In this document: positions 45,227-54,257 of the stretch, piece by piece | How the letters are laid out: each line of letters starts with the position of its first letter | How positions within the stretch are numbered: position 1 is the stretch's first letter | From: Vibrio sp. ED004 | GTDB lineage: Bacteria > Pseudomonadota > Gammaproteobacteria > Enterobacterales > Vibrionaceae | Assembly: GCF_023206395.1 (NCBI RefSeq) | Contig: NZ_CP066150.1 | Span: 1,860,001-1,924,000, forward strand | Reading direction: 5' to 3' | DNA: 64,000 nt | Position numbers and translations under genes: made by a program | The notes under the pieces: model-generated | What the model saw: the letters and a program-made list of their open reading frames with translations, nothing else | Told to the model about the DNA's origin: nothing | The model's database searches: none

Positions 45227-47092
45227 TTACACCTTTCTCATGATCAACGCCTGCGCATTAAGCATCGCCTCTTTGGTGCTGACATCTAACGTTTTGACGT
45301 TCGCAAAGCGCTCGACTTCTTTAATCGCCACATCGTGCGCGAAGATCACCAACCTCGCCCGTTCGATGTCTTTTGGTGTGATGCGATTACCAATCCCGTT
45401 AGCACCTTGTGTCTCGACTTTAATCCTAACTCCAAGATGATGCGCCGCTTTTTCCAGAGACTTAGCCGCTAGGAAAGTGTGAGCAACACCAGATGGACAA
45501 GAAGTGATCGCGAGTACGTCCGCTTGCCCTTCTTCTGTTACCGAACCACCTGCAAACTGGTTGGCACTCGCCTCACCTTCAACTACATTCTTTTTCAGCA
45601 GTATCACGATCAAAGCCGTGGTGAGAGCACCCGTCAGTGTGCCAATGATGTAGCCAATCTTGCCATCAACCACAGGCAGAACAATCCAGCCTCCCCATGG
45701 TGCATGGTTTACCACATGGAACATGAAACCAACCACGTTACCGACAATACCACCAGCTACAACTGCAGGTAGAACACGTGCAGGGTCGGCAGCAGCAAAT
45801 GGAATCGCACCTTCACTGATGCCGATCATTCCCATGATGCCTGCTGCTTTGCCCGCTTCGCGTTCGTCTCGTTTAAACTTCTTCGGCGATATAAAAGTAG
45901 CCAGAGCCATGCCGAGTGGTGGCGTACAAATTGCTATCCCAACACCACCCATCAACCAAGGTTGGGTGTTTACCTGAGTTTGAGCAAACAACGTAGCGAC
46001 CTTGTTGATTGGGCCGCCCATATCAAAGGCCGTCATCGCGCCTAAAATACTGCCGAGCACCATTTTTCCAGAACCTGCCATACCAGTGAGCATTTGGTTC
46101 ATCTCAAGCATCACTTGAGCTATCGGAGAGCCAATCACCCACATCACGGCACCACAAGTTACAAAGGTGCCGACTAGCGGGTAGATGAAGATAGAGCTCA
46201 GCGAGATCATGCTGTCTGGCAGTTTGATCTTCTTAAGCAGATTCACCACAAAGCCAGCGAAGAAACCGACCACAATCGCACCGAGAAAGCCGGTGTTGTA
46301 TTGATTCACTGCAACCCAAGAACCAATCATACCTGGCGCTAAACCCGGCTTGTCGGCCATTGAGTACGCGATGTAACCGCCGAGTACGGCGGTAAACAGC
46401 GTTAAGCCTGCGATGCCCATCTGTGCGATGTCTGCCAGAATACCGCTCTCTGGTACTGCGCCATGACCAGACATCATCACAGACAAAGACAACAACACAC
46501 CGCCCGCAACCACGAATGGGATCATGTGCGAAGTGCCATATAACAGGTGTTCTTTAAGGCGATTGAGAGATTGTGCCCAAGGACTGATCGGCTCAACGTA
46601 AACTTCATGATGGTTAGAGGCGTAGCTATCGAAGGAATCTGAATTGGCTTCAAGAAACAGCTCTTGAGCTTCCTCAACCGACTCGACTGCCTTTAATTTT
46701 GTAACAAAGCCATCTTCGATCAATTTGGTCGAGATCTGAGCTAATACCTCGATATGGTGGTCGTCGTTGTTGTCTGGTGAAGCGAGCATAAAGAACACGT
46801 CGGACAGTTCACCGCCATCAGCACCATAATCAATACCCGTTCGACTGATGCCTACCGCCACAGCAGGTTTAGCAACCGCAGTACTTTTCGCATGTGGAAT
46901 CGCAATACCATCATCAAAGCCCGTATTACCAATGGCCTCACGCTTCCAGATATCATCAAGGAATTCACTCTTATTGGAGAGCTTACCGGCACGATCGAGC
47001 AGTTCGACAAGCTCTTCAAATACCGCCTGTTTAGAGTCTGCTTGTAGTTCCAAGCAGATAATCTCGCGCTCGATAATGTTAGTGATATCCAT
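45227..47092 (-). CDS. PTS fructose/mannoside-family EIIABC
   Basis: 621 residues in the order EIIA-EIIC-EIIB. EIIA (1-150) has active-site His67 in GIAIPHAKS. The membrane EIIC (about 180-500) has GAMTAFDMGGPINKVA and GISEGAIPFAA. EIIB (about 520-621) has the phosphocysteine in ITSCPSGVAHTF. The layout and sequence resemble MngA/HrsA-type permeases for fructose, mannose or mannosylglycerate, which transport and phosphorylate the sugar. It is a single gene, divergent from a separate EIIB/HPr-EIIA pair. Confidence 0.9.
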   Translation of the reverse strand: MDITNIIEREIICLELQADSKQAVFEELVELLDRAGKLSNKSEFLDDIWKREAIGNTGFDDGIAIPHAKSTAVAKPAVAVGISRTGIDYGADGGELSDVFFMLASPDNNDDHHIEVLAQISTKLIEDGFVTKLKAVESVEEAQELFLEANSDSFDSYASNHHEVYVEPISPWAQSLNRLKEHLLYGTSHMIPFVVAGGVLLSLSVMMSGHGAVPESGILADIAQMGIAGLTLFTAVLGGYIAYSMADKPGLAPGMIGSWVAVNQYNTGFLGAIVVGFFAGFVVNLLKKIKLPDSMISLSSIFIYPLVGTFVTCGAVMWVIGSPIAQVMLEMNQMLTGMAGSGKMVLGSILGAMTAFDMGGPINKVATLFAQTQVNTQPWLMGGVGIAICTPPLGMALATFISPKKFKRDEREAGKAAGIMGMIGISEGAIPFAAADPARVLPAVVAGGIVGNVVGFMFHVVNHAPWGGWIVLPVVDGKIGYIIGTLTGALTTALIVILLKKNVVEGEASANQFAGGSVTEEGQADVLAITSCPSGVAHTFLAAKSLEKAAHHLGVRIKVETQGANGIGNRITPKDIERARLVIFAHDVAIKEVERFANVKTLDVSTKEAMLNAQALIMRKV

Positions 47093-47426
47093 GGTCTATT
47101 CTGCCTCGCCTGATTTCAGACTGAAGTAATTAGGTTCTTCCGACCTAAATTAAAATTTCGATGTTAATAAGATGAAAAGATTAACGGTGTGAAGACACTC
47201 AATATATAGGACGAAAGGTGCATTAACTGGATTATTGTAACCAAGAACTCAGAGTGTGACTTTCACCTTGGAATAAAAAACGCCAATCCATAAAATCCAC
47301 AGAACCCATAACAATATCGCCCCTCCCCTATGCGAACTTTCCATACTGGTTTCCCATGCAAGGTAGCTTCTGTCTGAAAGGTAGCTTATGTAAGGTAACA
47401 GGGACGAGATTAAGCCGAGAATAATA
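47093..47426. other. Divergent promoter region between PTS genes
   Basis: No convincing gene. An open minus-strand frame at 47249-47464 encodes a hydrophobic peptide but is antisense to the EIIB start and has no supported start. The region should hold the promoters of both PTS transcription units. Confidence 0.5.
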
Positions 47427-47729
47427 ATGAGAATTGTAGCGGTAACTGCGTGCCCTACAGGCATCGCACATACTTATATGGCAGCTGATGCTCTAAATAA
47501 AACAGCCCCTAAGTTCAACGTTTCAATCAAGGTTGAGACGCAAGGCGCTATGGGTATTGAAAACTTACTGACAGCCCAAGATATTACCCTCGCAGACAAA
47601 GTGTTGATCGTCTCTGATATAGACATCGAACAACCAGGCCGATTTGACCCAGCTAAAACCGTATTTGTTCCAATGGAAGAGGTGTTGTTGAGTGTCGATA
47701 AAGTCTTTATTAAGCACTGTCGAACTTAA
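47427..47729 (+). CDS. PTS fructose-family EIIB protein
   Basis: 100 residues forming one EIIB domain. The phosphocysteine is Cys9 (TACPTGIAHTYMAADAL), with VKVETQGAMGIENLLT downstream as in FruA EIIB domains. It passes phosphate from an EIIA to a sugar at an EIIC, but no EIIC is adjacent on this strand; the EIIABC across the promoter region has its own EIIB. It is followed by the HPr-EIIA gene after seven bases, or overlapping if the GTG start is used. Confidence 0.87.
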   Translation: MRIVAVTACPTGIAHTYMAADALNKTAPKFNVSIKVETQGAMGIENLLTAQDITLADKVLIVSDIDIEQPGRFDPAKTVFVPMEEVLLSVDKVFIKHCRT

Positions 47730-47736
47730 ACTTTTG

Positions 47737-48510
47737 ATGAACGAATACCAGATCACCTTCTTCGTTAACGATCCTGCCGCGAACTCACATGTCGCGCAGC
47801 CGCTGACTCGCTTAGCGAAGAAGTTCAAAAGTACCATTCGCATTATCAACATCACTCAAAATCGAACAGCCGATCTCTCCAAATCCGTCGCAATGCTGCA
47901 AGTAGGTTTACTTCGTGGTGATTTATGTCAGATCACCGCGGTCGGTATTGATGCAGAACTGGCCTGTTTCGTTCTTAAAGATGTCATTGCCGAGCACTAC
48001 GCCATGGTTGGGTCGCAAGTGAACCATGAGTTTTCAAACGATCTAATCCAGCGTATGCCTCAGATATGCCCACCTTGTGATATCAAATGGCACCACGCCA
48101 AGGCGCAAACTCAACTGACCAAATTTGAGTGCTTGAAAGGCCTCGCTCACCTTGTTTATCCAGAAGATCCAGATGAATTGATTCTGGCATTTATTAAACG
48201 AGAAGAACGCTCCTCTACATGTGTGTCACCAGGGATCGCTCTGCCCCATGTGATGTTTGAATCGACTCAAGATCTCTCGATTGCCGTTATTGTTAGTGAC
48301 AACCCGATTGACTGGGCCTCACGTATTGGTGAAGTACACGTTGCTATCGCTTTGGTATTGCCAACCAAACCACTGCGTGAGCATATTGTGGCGGCGACCA
48401 ACCTAACTAGGAACCTACTTCACGATCAGGTCAATGAGCGTTTGCAAAAGACCCGAAGCAGCGTCGACCTGCAGGCTCTGTTGATGTACATCTCGTCTCG
48501 CCTTATCTAA
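47737..48510 (+). CDS. HPr-like-EIIA fusion protein of the PTS
   Basis: 257 residues from the ATG at 47737; an alternative GTG at 47692 has a better ribosome-binding site (GGAAGAGG) but adds a non-homologous leader. Residues 1-90 resemble HPr, with NSHVAQPLTRLAKKF around the phosphohistidine position (His18) and DLSKSVAMLQVGLLRGDLCQITAVG. The usual HxRP is HVAQP here, so the essential arginine is missing. Residues about 115-257 are a fructose-type EIIA with GIALPHVMFE. The order is the reverse of FruB (EIIA first). A regulatory phosphocarrier is plausible. Confidence 0.8.
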   Translation: MNEYQITFFVNDPAANSHVAQPLTRLAKKFKSTIRIINITQNRTADLSKSVAMLQVGLLRGDLCQITAVGIDAELACFVLKDVIAEHYAMVGSQVNHEFSNDLIQRMPQICPPCDIKWHHAKAQTQLTKFECLKGLAHLVYPEDPDELILAFIKREERSSTCVSPGIALPHVMFESTQDLSIAVIVSDNPIDWASRIGEVHVAIALVLPTKPLREHIVAATNLTRNLLHDQVNERLQKTRSSVDLQALLMYISSRLI

Positions 48511-48610
48511 TTTTTCCTTCTAATTCACCCCATCTAATTCAACTATTCTGGTTAAGCTCAAAGAATCCATTTATCTCCTGTTATGACACTTATCCAATCC
48601 TTCTATTGCT

Positions 48611-48634
48611 CATTTGCTCATTTGCTCATTTGCT
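48611..48634. repeat. Three tandem copies of CATTTGCT
   Basis: Eight-base unit CATTTGCT repeated three times, with a partial copy before it (CTATTGCT). It is non-coding, between converging genes. Confidence 0.9.
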
Positions 48635-48642
48635 CACAAAAT

Positions 48643-48676
48643 AAAAAACGGCTGAGCATTAGAGCTCAACCGTTTT
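48643..48676 (-). terminator. Terminator of the sodium/solute symporter gene
   Basis: AAAACGG-TGAGC pairs with GCTCA-CCGTTTT with one mismatch. An A run on the left gives a U tract on the minus strand. Confidence 0.82.
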
Positions 48677-48709
48677 ATGTTTAATTACTTGTGTAACTGG
48701 TTAGCGAAC

Positions 48710-50488
48710 TTAGGCAGTTTTCTTCGCTTGTTTCGCATCCTCAACTGAGTCGTCTACGGCTTTCACTAACAGCAGACCAACGATGAACACGATACCGCCA
48801 CACAGTACGAACATCATTCTTCCCCAGAATGGGTTCGGTAGAGCAAACATCGCCATCACGGCTACACCAGACACTGCGATCAGAGAACCCAGCATGTGAC
48901 GTTGTTTGTTATCCAGTTTCTTCTGTGCTGTTGACTCAGAAACCAATGGTGTCGCTAAGTTGTTGAAGAAGGTATCGACATCTTTCTGACGAGACGCTTC
49001 CAGTGGTTTGTAGAACAGAGTCGAAAGAATGAAGAAGCCAGCAGTAAAGGTTAAGTGTGCAATCAGGCCTACTGCTACTTTTAAGTCAGACCATTCGCGG
49101 CCTGTTAGAGGCTCTAGGTTGAACCAGTTCTGTAGCATCTCAGCGGTAATCACGAAACCAACGATGTAAGACACAATCGCACCGACCACTAGCGTACCCC
49201 AACCTGCCCAGTCCGGAGTCTTCTTAAGGAAGAAGCCACAGAATGCTGGAATGGTCATTGGGAAGCCGATTAATGCACCCACGTACATCATTGTGTCGAA
49301 CAGACTTAAGCCTTTTAGCGAGTTGATGAACAGCGCGATAAGGATGATGGCAAGACCGAAGAAAGTAGACATCAACTTAGACACAATCATCAGCTCTTTC
49401 TCTGTCGCGTTTGGACGAAGAATCGGTTGGTAGAAGTTGATTACAAAGATACCAGAGTTTCGGTTTAAGCCTGAGTCCATAGAAGACATAGTTGCCGCAA
49501 ACATCGCTGCGATTAGAAGCCCCACCATACCCGCTGGCATGTATTGCTCTACGAAGTAAAGGTAAGCGAAGTCGCCTGCTTTAGAACCTGCATCTGGGTA
49601 ATGTGCAGCAAGATCAATGCCTTGCCCTGCCACGAACCAAGGTGGCATGAACCAAATGATTGGACCGATTGTCATCAGAATACACGCCAACAGTGCCGCT
49701 TTCTTCGCGTTCTTAGAGTCTTTTGCCGCTAGGTAACGGTAAGAGTTCAACATGTTGTTGGTGATACTGAACTGCTTGAAGAAGATGAAGAATGCCCAGA
49801 TTCCGAAGATGCTTACGTAGTTCAGGTTGTTACCAGAAACGAATGATGCACCTTCTTCTACAGGGAAGTCGTTAATGATCTCAGTAACGCCGCCACCTTG
49901 CACGATAGCAACAGCTGCACACGTTACGGTTACTGCCATGATGATAACCATCTGCATGAAGTCAGATGCGATAACCGCCCAAGAGCCGCCAGTCACCGAC
50001 ATGACTAATACTACAAGACCCGTCAGAATGATGGTTGTTGTCATATCAAAGCCAAAGATGCCCGATGCGATAATCGCCAAACCGTTGAGCCAGATCCCCG
50101 CAGAAACAATACTGTTCGGCATGCCAGACCAAGTAAATACTTGCTCGTTAAAGCTACCAAAACGCATACGAATCGCATCAATAGGAGTTACTACTCTCAA
50201 TTGACGGAATTTCGGAGCGAAGTAAAGGTAGTTCATCAGGTAACCAAATGCGTTCGCTAGGAAGATAATGGCTACCGCCAAACCATCAGCATAAGCTTTA
50301 CCTGCCGCACCAGTGAAGGTCCAAGCACTGAACTGAGTCATAAACGCAGTTGCGCCAACCATCCACCAAAGCATGTTACCGCCCCCGCGGAAATAGTCAC
50401 TGGTTGTACTGGTGAACGTTCTAAACATCCAACCTATTGCGATAAGGAAAAGGAAATAAATTCCTACGATCAGAGTATTGAGTTCCAT
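48710..50488 (-). CDS. Sodium/solute symporter (SSS family)
   Basis: 592 residues with about 14 membrane segments. SSS motifs include SDYFRGGGNMLWWMVGATAFMTQFSAWTFTGAAGKAY near 30-66 and AAMFAATMSSMDSGLNRNSGIF around 340 (the sodium-binding serine/threonine helix). Sugars and sugar acids are typical substrates of this branch. It lies downstream of an AraC gene on the same strand, within the PTS region, so regulation by that AraC protein is possible. The substrate may be the sugar handled by the nearby enzymes. Confidence 0.88.
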   Translation of the reverse strand: MELNTLIVGIYFLFLIAIGWMFRTFTSTTSDYFRGGGNMLWWMVGATAFMTQFSAWTFTGAAGKAYADGLAVAIIFLANAFGYLMNYLYFAPKFRQLRVVTPIDAIRMRFGSFNEQVFTWSGMPNSIVSAGIWLNGLAIIASGIFGFDMTTTIILTGLVVLVMSVTGGSWAVIASDFMQMVIIMAVTVTCAAVAIVQGGGVTEIINDFPVEEGASFVSGNNLNYVSIFGIWAFFIFFKQFSITNNMLNSYRYLAAKDSKNAKKAALLACILMTIGPIIWFMPPWFVAGQGIDLAAHYPDAGSKAGDFAYLYFVEQYMPAGMVGLLIAAMFAATMSSMDSGLNRNSGIFVINFYQPILRPNATEKELMIVSKLMSTFFGLAIILIALFINSLKGLSLFDTMMYVGALIGFPMTIPAFCGFFLKKTPDWAGWGTLVVGAIVSYIVGFVITAEMLQNWFNLEPLTGREWSDLKVAVGLIAHLTFTAGFFILSTLFYKPLEASRQKDVDTFFNNLATPLVSESTAQKKLDNKQRHMLGSLIAVSGVAVMAMFALPNPFWGRMMFVLCGGIVFIVGLLLVKAVDDSVEDAKQAKKTA

Positions 50489-51043
50489 GTATAAGTCTTC
50501 TTTATGATGAATATCTGGAGAGCATATTATCTATAGAATTTTTAATTTGTAGTATTATAAGTCAAGGTTGTGATAGAGCGTATAAACCTGAATATTTGAT
50601 TTCGAGGTATGAATTACTCGCTAATAAATAAAGAATAAGCCGACGCAAAGTAAACATTTAAAATCAACAACTTAAAAACACTTCAATCAATAAACCAGAC
50701 GACAATAATGAGATTTTATCGTCTCGATAAGTGGTTTTTAATTTACTTAACATTCATTAAATGCATCGCGTTGATACATCAACTTTCACACGTTTAATTC
50801 AATTAATAGAGAGCAAAAAAATAATAAGCAACTCGCAAAACTAACCCTTAATATTATTAATTGGAGTTACTTAGTGAAACACGGTAAATAGAAAAACTAA
50901 GCTTAGGTATGAAGCGTAGGAATAAACGGAAGAGGAGAACACAAAGCAAATGGATCACCACAGCTCGGAGTCAGCAATGATGATCTAGTCATACAAATTT
51001 CGGTCGTATAAGATCTGGTCAGAAAAGGTAATTTGAAGGGATA
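50489..51043. other. 555-base intergenic region upstream of the symporter gene
   Basis: No gene was seen; it is strongly AT-rich. A small perfect dyad TTATCG-TCT-CGATAA lies at 50716-50730. The symporter promoter and possible AraC-type sites should be here, but I could not define them. Confidence 0.55.
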
Positions 51044-51907
51044 TTAGATTGAGCCACGATATTCAGTCGGCGTTCTTCCGGTGCGATTCTTAAATACTCG
51101 ACAGAAGTAGTTCACATCCTTAAAGCCGCAACGTAATGCCACTTCATTGAGCTTGAAGTTGTACTTTTTGAGCATGAACTTGGCACGGTCGACTCGCACG
51201 CGGGTGATGTATTCTGCCAGTGTCATGTGACCTTGTTGACGGAACATTCGCGACAAGTGATTGGATGAAATGCTAAAGCGTGAGGCAATGCTGTCTCGGG
51301 TGATTTGGCGGTGGAAGTTCTCTTGAATGTAGATACAAATCCCCTGATACACATCCTGCACTCGGCTATGAGATTTCTCGACAGGCGCATCCAACATCGT
51401 CTTGCTGTATTGAAGCAGCGCTTGCAGTAGCAGTTCATCCATCGGCTGCTTGTTACTCTCTCTCGCAAGTGAGCTGAGCGCCTCTAGAATGTTATCAATC
51501 GCAAAACCCGAGCGAGTCTGAATACTGTGCTTTTGAATATCGTAGAAGCTCTCTTCCCCTTTGCGCTTGCTCACCAAGCTTAAACCAAGCTGACGACGAC
51601 CAAACAACATACTCAACACCGAGCAATCAGTATCCCAATTCGGCTTATTCCAACAGTTAGGTGGGATGAAAATTGCATCTCCGGCTTTGGCAATAACGTT
51701 GGTGATCTTGCGATCATGACTCTCCATTTCATTAATATACTCTCCGTCTAGCACCAACTCTAAGCGTGGAAAGTTCACCTGATAACTGCACGCTGGAGGC
51801 GTATGAAAATCTCCAGCAAACCAGATGTTGTGAAACGGTTCTCGCTCATTTAATACAGAGGAGATTAGGTCATGAAATATCATTTTTAAAACTCTTATGG
51901 GCAGCAA
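51044..51907 (-). CDS. AraC-family regulator of the mannose/PTS region
   Basis: 287 residues. The N-terminal cupin-like effector domain (about 1-160) has PPACSYQVNFPRLELVLDGEY and GDAIFIPPNCWNKP. The C-terminal double helix-turn-helix is ITRDSIASRFSISSNHLSRMFRQQGHMTLAEYITRVRVDRAKFML, then VNYFCRVFKNRTGRTPTEYR. It is divergent from the EIIABC-manA operon and upstream of the symporter gene; in V. cholerae a similarly placed AraC gene (VC1825) stands beside VC1826-VC1827. It probably activates the PTS-manA operon when mannose is present. Confidence 0.87.
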   Translation of the reverse strand: MLPIRVLKMIFHDLISSVLNEREPFHNIWFAGDFHTPPACSYQVNFPRLELVLDGEYINEMESHDRKITNVIAKAGDAIFIPPNCWNKPNWDTDCSVLSMLFGRRQLGLSLVSKRKGEESFYDIQKHSIQTRSGFAIDNILEALSSLARESNKQPMDELLLQALLQYSKTMLDAPVEKSHSRVQDVYQGICIYIQENFHRQITRDSIASRFSISSNHLSRMFRQQGHMTLAEYITRVRVDRAKFMLKKYNFKLNEVALRCGFKDVNYFCRVFKNRTGRTPTEYRGSI

Positions 51908-52261
51908 TAAGGCTACGGGAATAGATATACTCCTTAGTGAAACATAGTGCTATTGAGCAAAATCACAATTTGAGATCTAGGTTACAAAAATCCAGTTTTA
52001 GAAATAAATTTCCAGTACAGCAACTGATGAAGCACGTTATTTCCTGGATAACGAAATACGCCGAAGCCCTTATAAATAAAAGCCCCAAGGCATGATAGGT
52101 CTTGTCAACACAAGCCTAAAAACGACCACTCGACCGATCAAAATCACACTCCATTTATAACGCAACAATCATCCAGTAAATGCATTTTTTCTTCACTACA
52201 GAAGCTAAGCCATAGATTCCAAAATACCCCTAACAAAATAAAAATAGAGTAGGGGTTCATT
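51908..52261. other. Divergent promoter region, AraC gene and EIIABC-manA
   Basis: No gene. A hairpin CTTGT-CAAC-ACAAG lies at 52101-52114. AraC binding sites are expected here, but no clear direct repeat was found. Confidence 0.5.
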
Positions 52262-54166
52262 ATGATCACAACATTGATCAATCAAGATTTGATTAAGCTT
52301 TCGCTTAGCGCTGATTCAAAAGAAGACGTATTTAAAGAGCTGATAGACGTACTTTATGCGCAAGGTCGAATTTCAGACAAAGCACAGTTTCTTGCCGACA
52401 TTAAGGCGCGTGAAGAACAAGGCAACACAGGGTTTGAAGAAGGCATCGCCCTGCCACATGCGAAAAGCGCTGCGGTGATCAAACCCGCGGTTGTTATCGG
52501 CGTCCATAAACAGGGCATCGAATACGGCGCCGATGACGGTCAGCCATCAAAACTGTTCTTCATGATTGCCTCTCCTGATGGCGGCGATAATCACCACATC
52601 GAAGTATTGGCAGAGCTTTCTTCAAAACTGATTGAAGAAGGCTTTATTGAAAGCTTTACGAATGCTCAATCTGAACAAGAAGCATTAGAACTGCTGCTTA
52701 GCAAACCTGAGCCTTCAGAAACGGAAACCAACGTTGAGAAACAAGGCTTCATCATTGGTGTGACAGGCTGCCCAGCTGGCGTTGCGCACACTTATTTGGC
52801 AGCTGAAGCGCTAGAGAAAGGCGCGGCGGCTCTTGGCTACGACATCAAGGTCGAAACTAACGGTTCTATTGGTGTTAAAAACAGCCCGACTCAAGAAGAG
52901 ATCGAACGCGCCGACGCGATTGTCGTGGCTTGTGATAAACAGGTCGACATGGCTCGCTTTGCCGGAAAACGCGTCATCAGCACCAACGTAAAAGCACCAA
53001 TCAAAGACGCACAAGGCTTGATTAAGCAAGCGCTCAACGCACCTAGTTACCAAGCTGAACAAACGCCGACCAACCAATCTGTTGCAGAAAAAGCCTCACA
53101 AGCACGTTCAGACCTTTACCGTTACTTGATGAATGGCGTATCTCACATGATCCCATTCGTCGTGACTGGCGGCCTATTGATAGCCCTTGCACTGGCGATT
53201 GGCGGCGAGCCAAGTGAATCTGGCATGGCGATTCCTGCTGGCAGCATGTGGAACCAAATCCTAGAAGTGGGCGTGGTTGCCTTCACATTGATGATCCCAA
53301 TCTTGGCTGGCTACATTGCTTACGCGATTGCTGACCGCCCCGCTCTAACCCCAGGCTTGATTGGCGGTTGGATTGCGAACAACGGCTCTTTCTATGGTGC
53401 TGACGCAGGTACTGGCTTCATTGGCGCAATCATCGCAGGTCTATTAGTGGGTTACTTCGTTAAATGGATCACCTCGTTTAACTACCACAAATTCGTTCAA
53501 CCGCTTGTGCCTATCATGATAGCTCCGATCACTGGCTCTTTGTTCATCGCAGGTCTGTTCATTTTTGTTATAGGCGCACCTATCGCTGGGCTGATGGATG
53601 CGCTTACTGCACTACTAACGAGCATGAGCACAGGCAACGTGGTTCTACTAGGCATCGTACTGGGTGGTATGGCTGGTTTCGATATGGGCGGCCCATTCAA
53701 CAAGGTGGCATTCTTATTCTCGGTCGGCATGATTGCCAGCGGTCAAACTCAGTTCATGGGTGCAATGGCGTGTGCAATCCCTGTCGCTCCACTGGGTATG
53801 GCGATCGCAACCAGACTTGGTCGTAAGTTCGACCTGTTCGAATCTTCTGAAATTGAAGCGGGTAAAGCAGCAGGCGCGATGGGCTTAGTAGGTATCTCTG
53901 AAGGTGCGATTCCTTTCGCGGCTCAAGACCCTATGTCGGTTATCCCTGCCAACGTACTTGGTTCAATGACTGCAGCGGTTATGGCGTTCTCATTTGGCAT
54001 CACCAACAGCGTTGCACACGGTGGTCCAGTGGTCGCTCTACTTGGCGCAATGAACTACCCAATGCTGGCGCTTCTGTGCATGGCATCAGGTGCGGGTGTA
54101 ACTGCGGTTACTTGTATCGCGCTTAAAAATCTACGCAAAGCCAAGCTAACGACAGCTGCGGCTTAA
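52262..54166 (+). CDS. PTS fructose/mannose-family EIIABC
   Basis: 634 residues in the order EIIA-EIIB-EIIC, unlike the EIIA-EIIC-EIIB protein at 45227. EIIA has His66 (GIALPHAKS). EIIB (about 160-260) has GVTGCPAGVAHTYLAAEAL. EIIC (about 285-634) has GGMAGFDMGGPFNKVA and GISEGAIPFAA. It phosphorylates and imports a hexose. It is followed after 91 bases by manA, so mannose (giving mannose 6-phosphate) is the most likely substrate. AGGGG stands before the start. Confidence 0.9.
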   Translation: MITTLINQDLIKLSLSADSKEDVFKELIDVLYAQGRISDKAQFLADIKAREEQGNTGFEEGIALPHAKSAAVIKPAVVIGVHKQGIEYGADDGQPSKLFFMIASPDGGDNHHIEVLAELSSKLIEEGFIESFTNAQSEQEALELLLSKPEPSETETNVEKQGFIIGVTGCPAGVAHTYLAAEALEKGAAALGYDIKVETNGSIGVKNSPTQEEIERADAIVVACDKQVDMARFAGKRVISTNVKAPIKDAQGLIKQALNAPSYQAEQTPTNQSVAEKASQARSDLYRYLMNGVSHMIPFVVTGGLLIALALAIGGEPSESGMAIPAGSMWNQILEVGVVAFTLMIPILAGYIAYAIADRPALTPGLIGGWIANNGSFYGADAGTGFIGAIIAGLLVGYFVKWITSFNYHKFVQPLVPIMIAPITGSLFIAGLFIFVIGAPIAGLMDALTALLTSMSTGNVVLLGIVLGGMAGFDMGGPFNKVAFLFSVGMIASGQTQFMGAMACAIPVAPLGMAIATRLGRKFDLFESSEIEAGKAAGAMGLVGISEGAIPFAAQDPMSVIPANVLGSMTAAVMAFSFGITNSVAHGGPVVALLGAMNYPMLALLCMASGAGVTAVTCIALKNLRKAKLTTAAA

Positions 54167-54257
54167 GCCATTTCAATTCCAATGGCTTGAGCCCTTCGAC
54201 TCTCCTTTTTTAGTAGCTGACACTTTAGTTGCAAATAGGCCGAATAGAGCTCAAGCC

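Noticed and set aside
51908-52261. Fructose repressor (Cra/FruR-type) operator upstream of the PTS-manA operon
   Set aside because: I looked for a TGAAACG-type dyad and found no convincing match.
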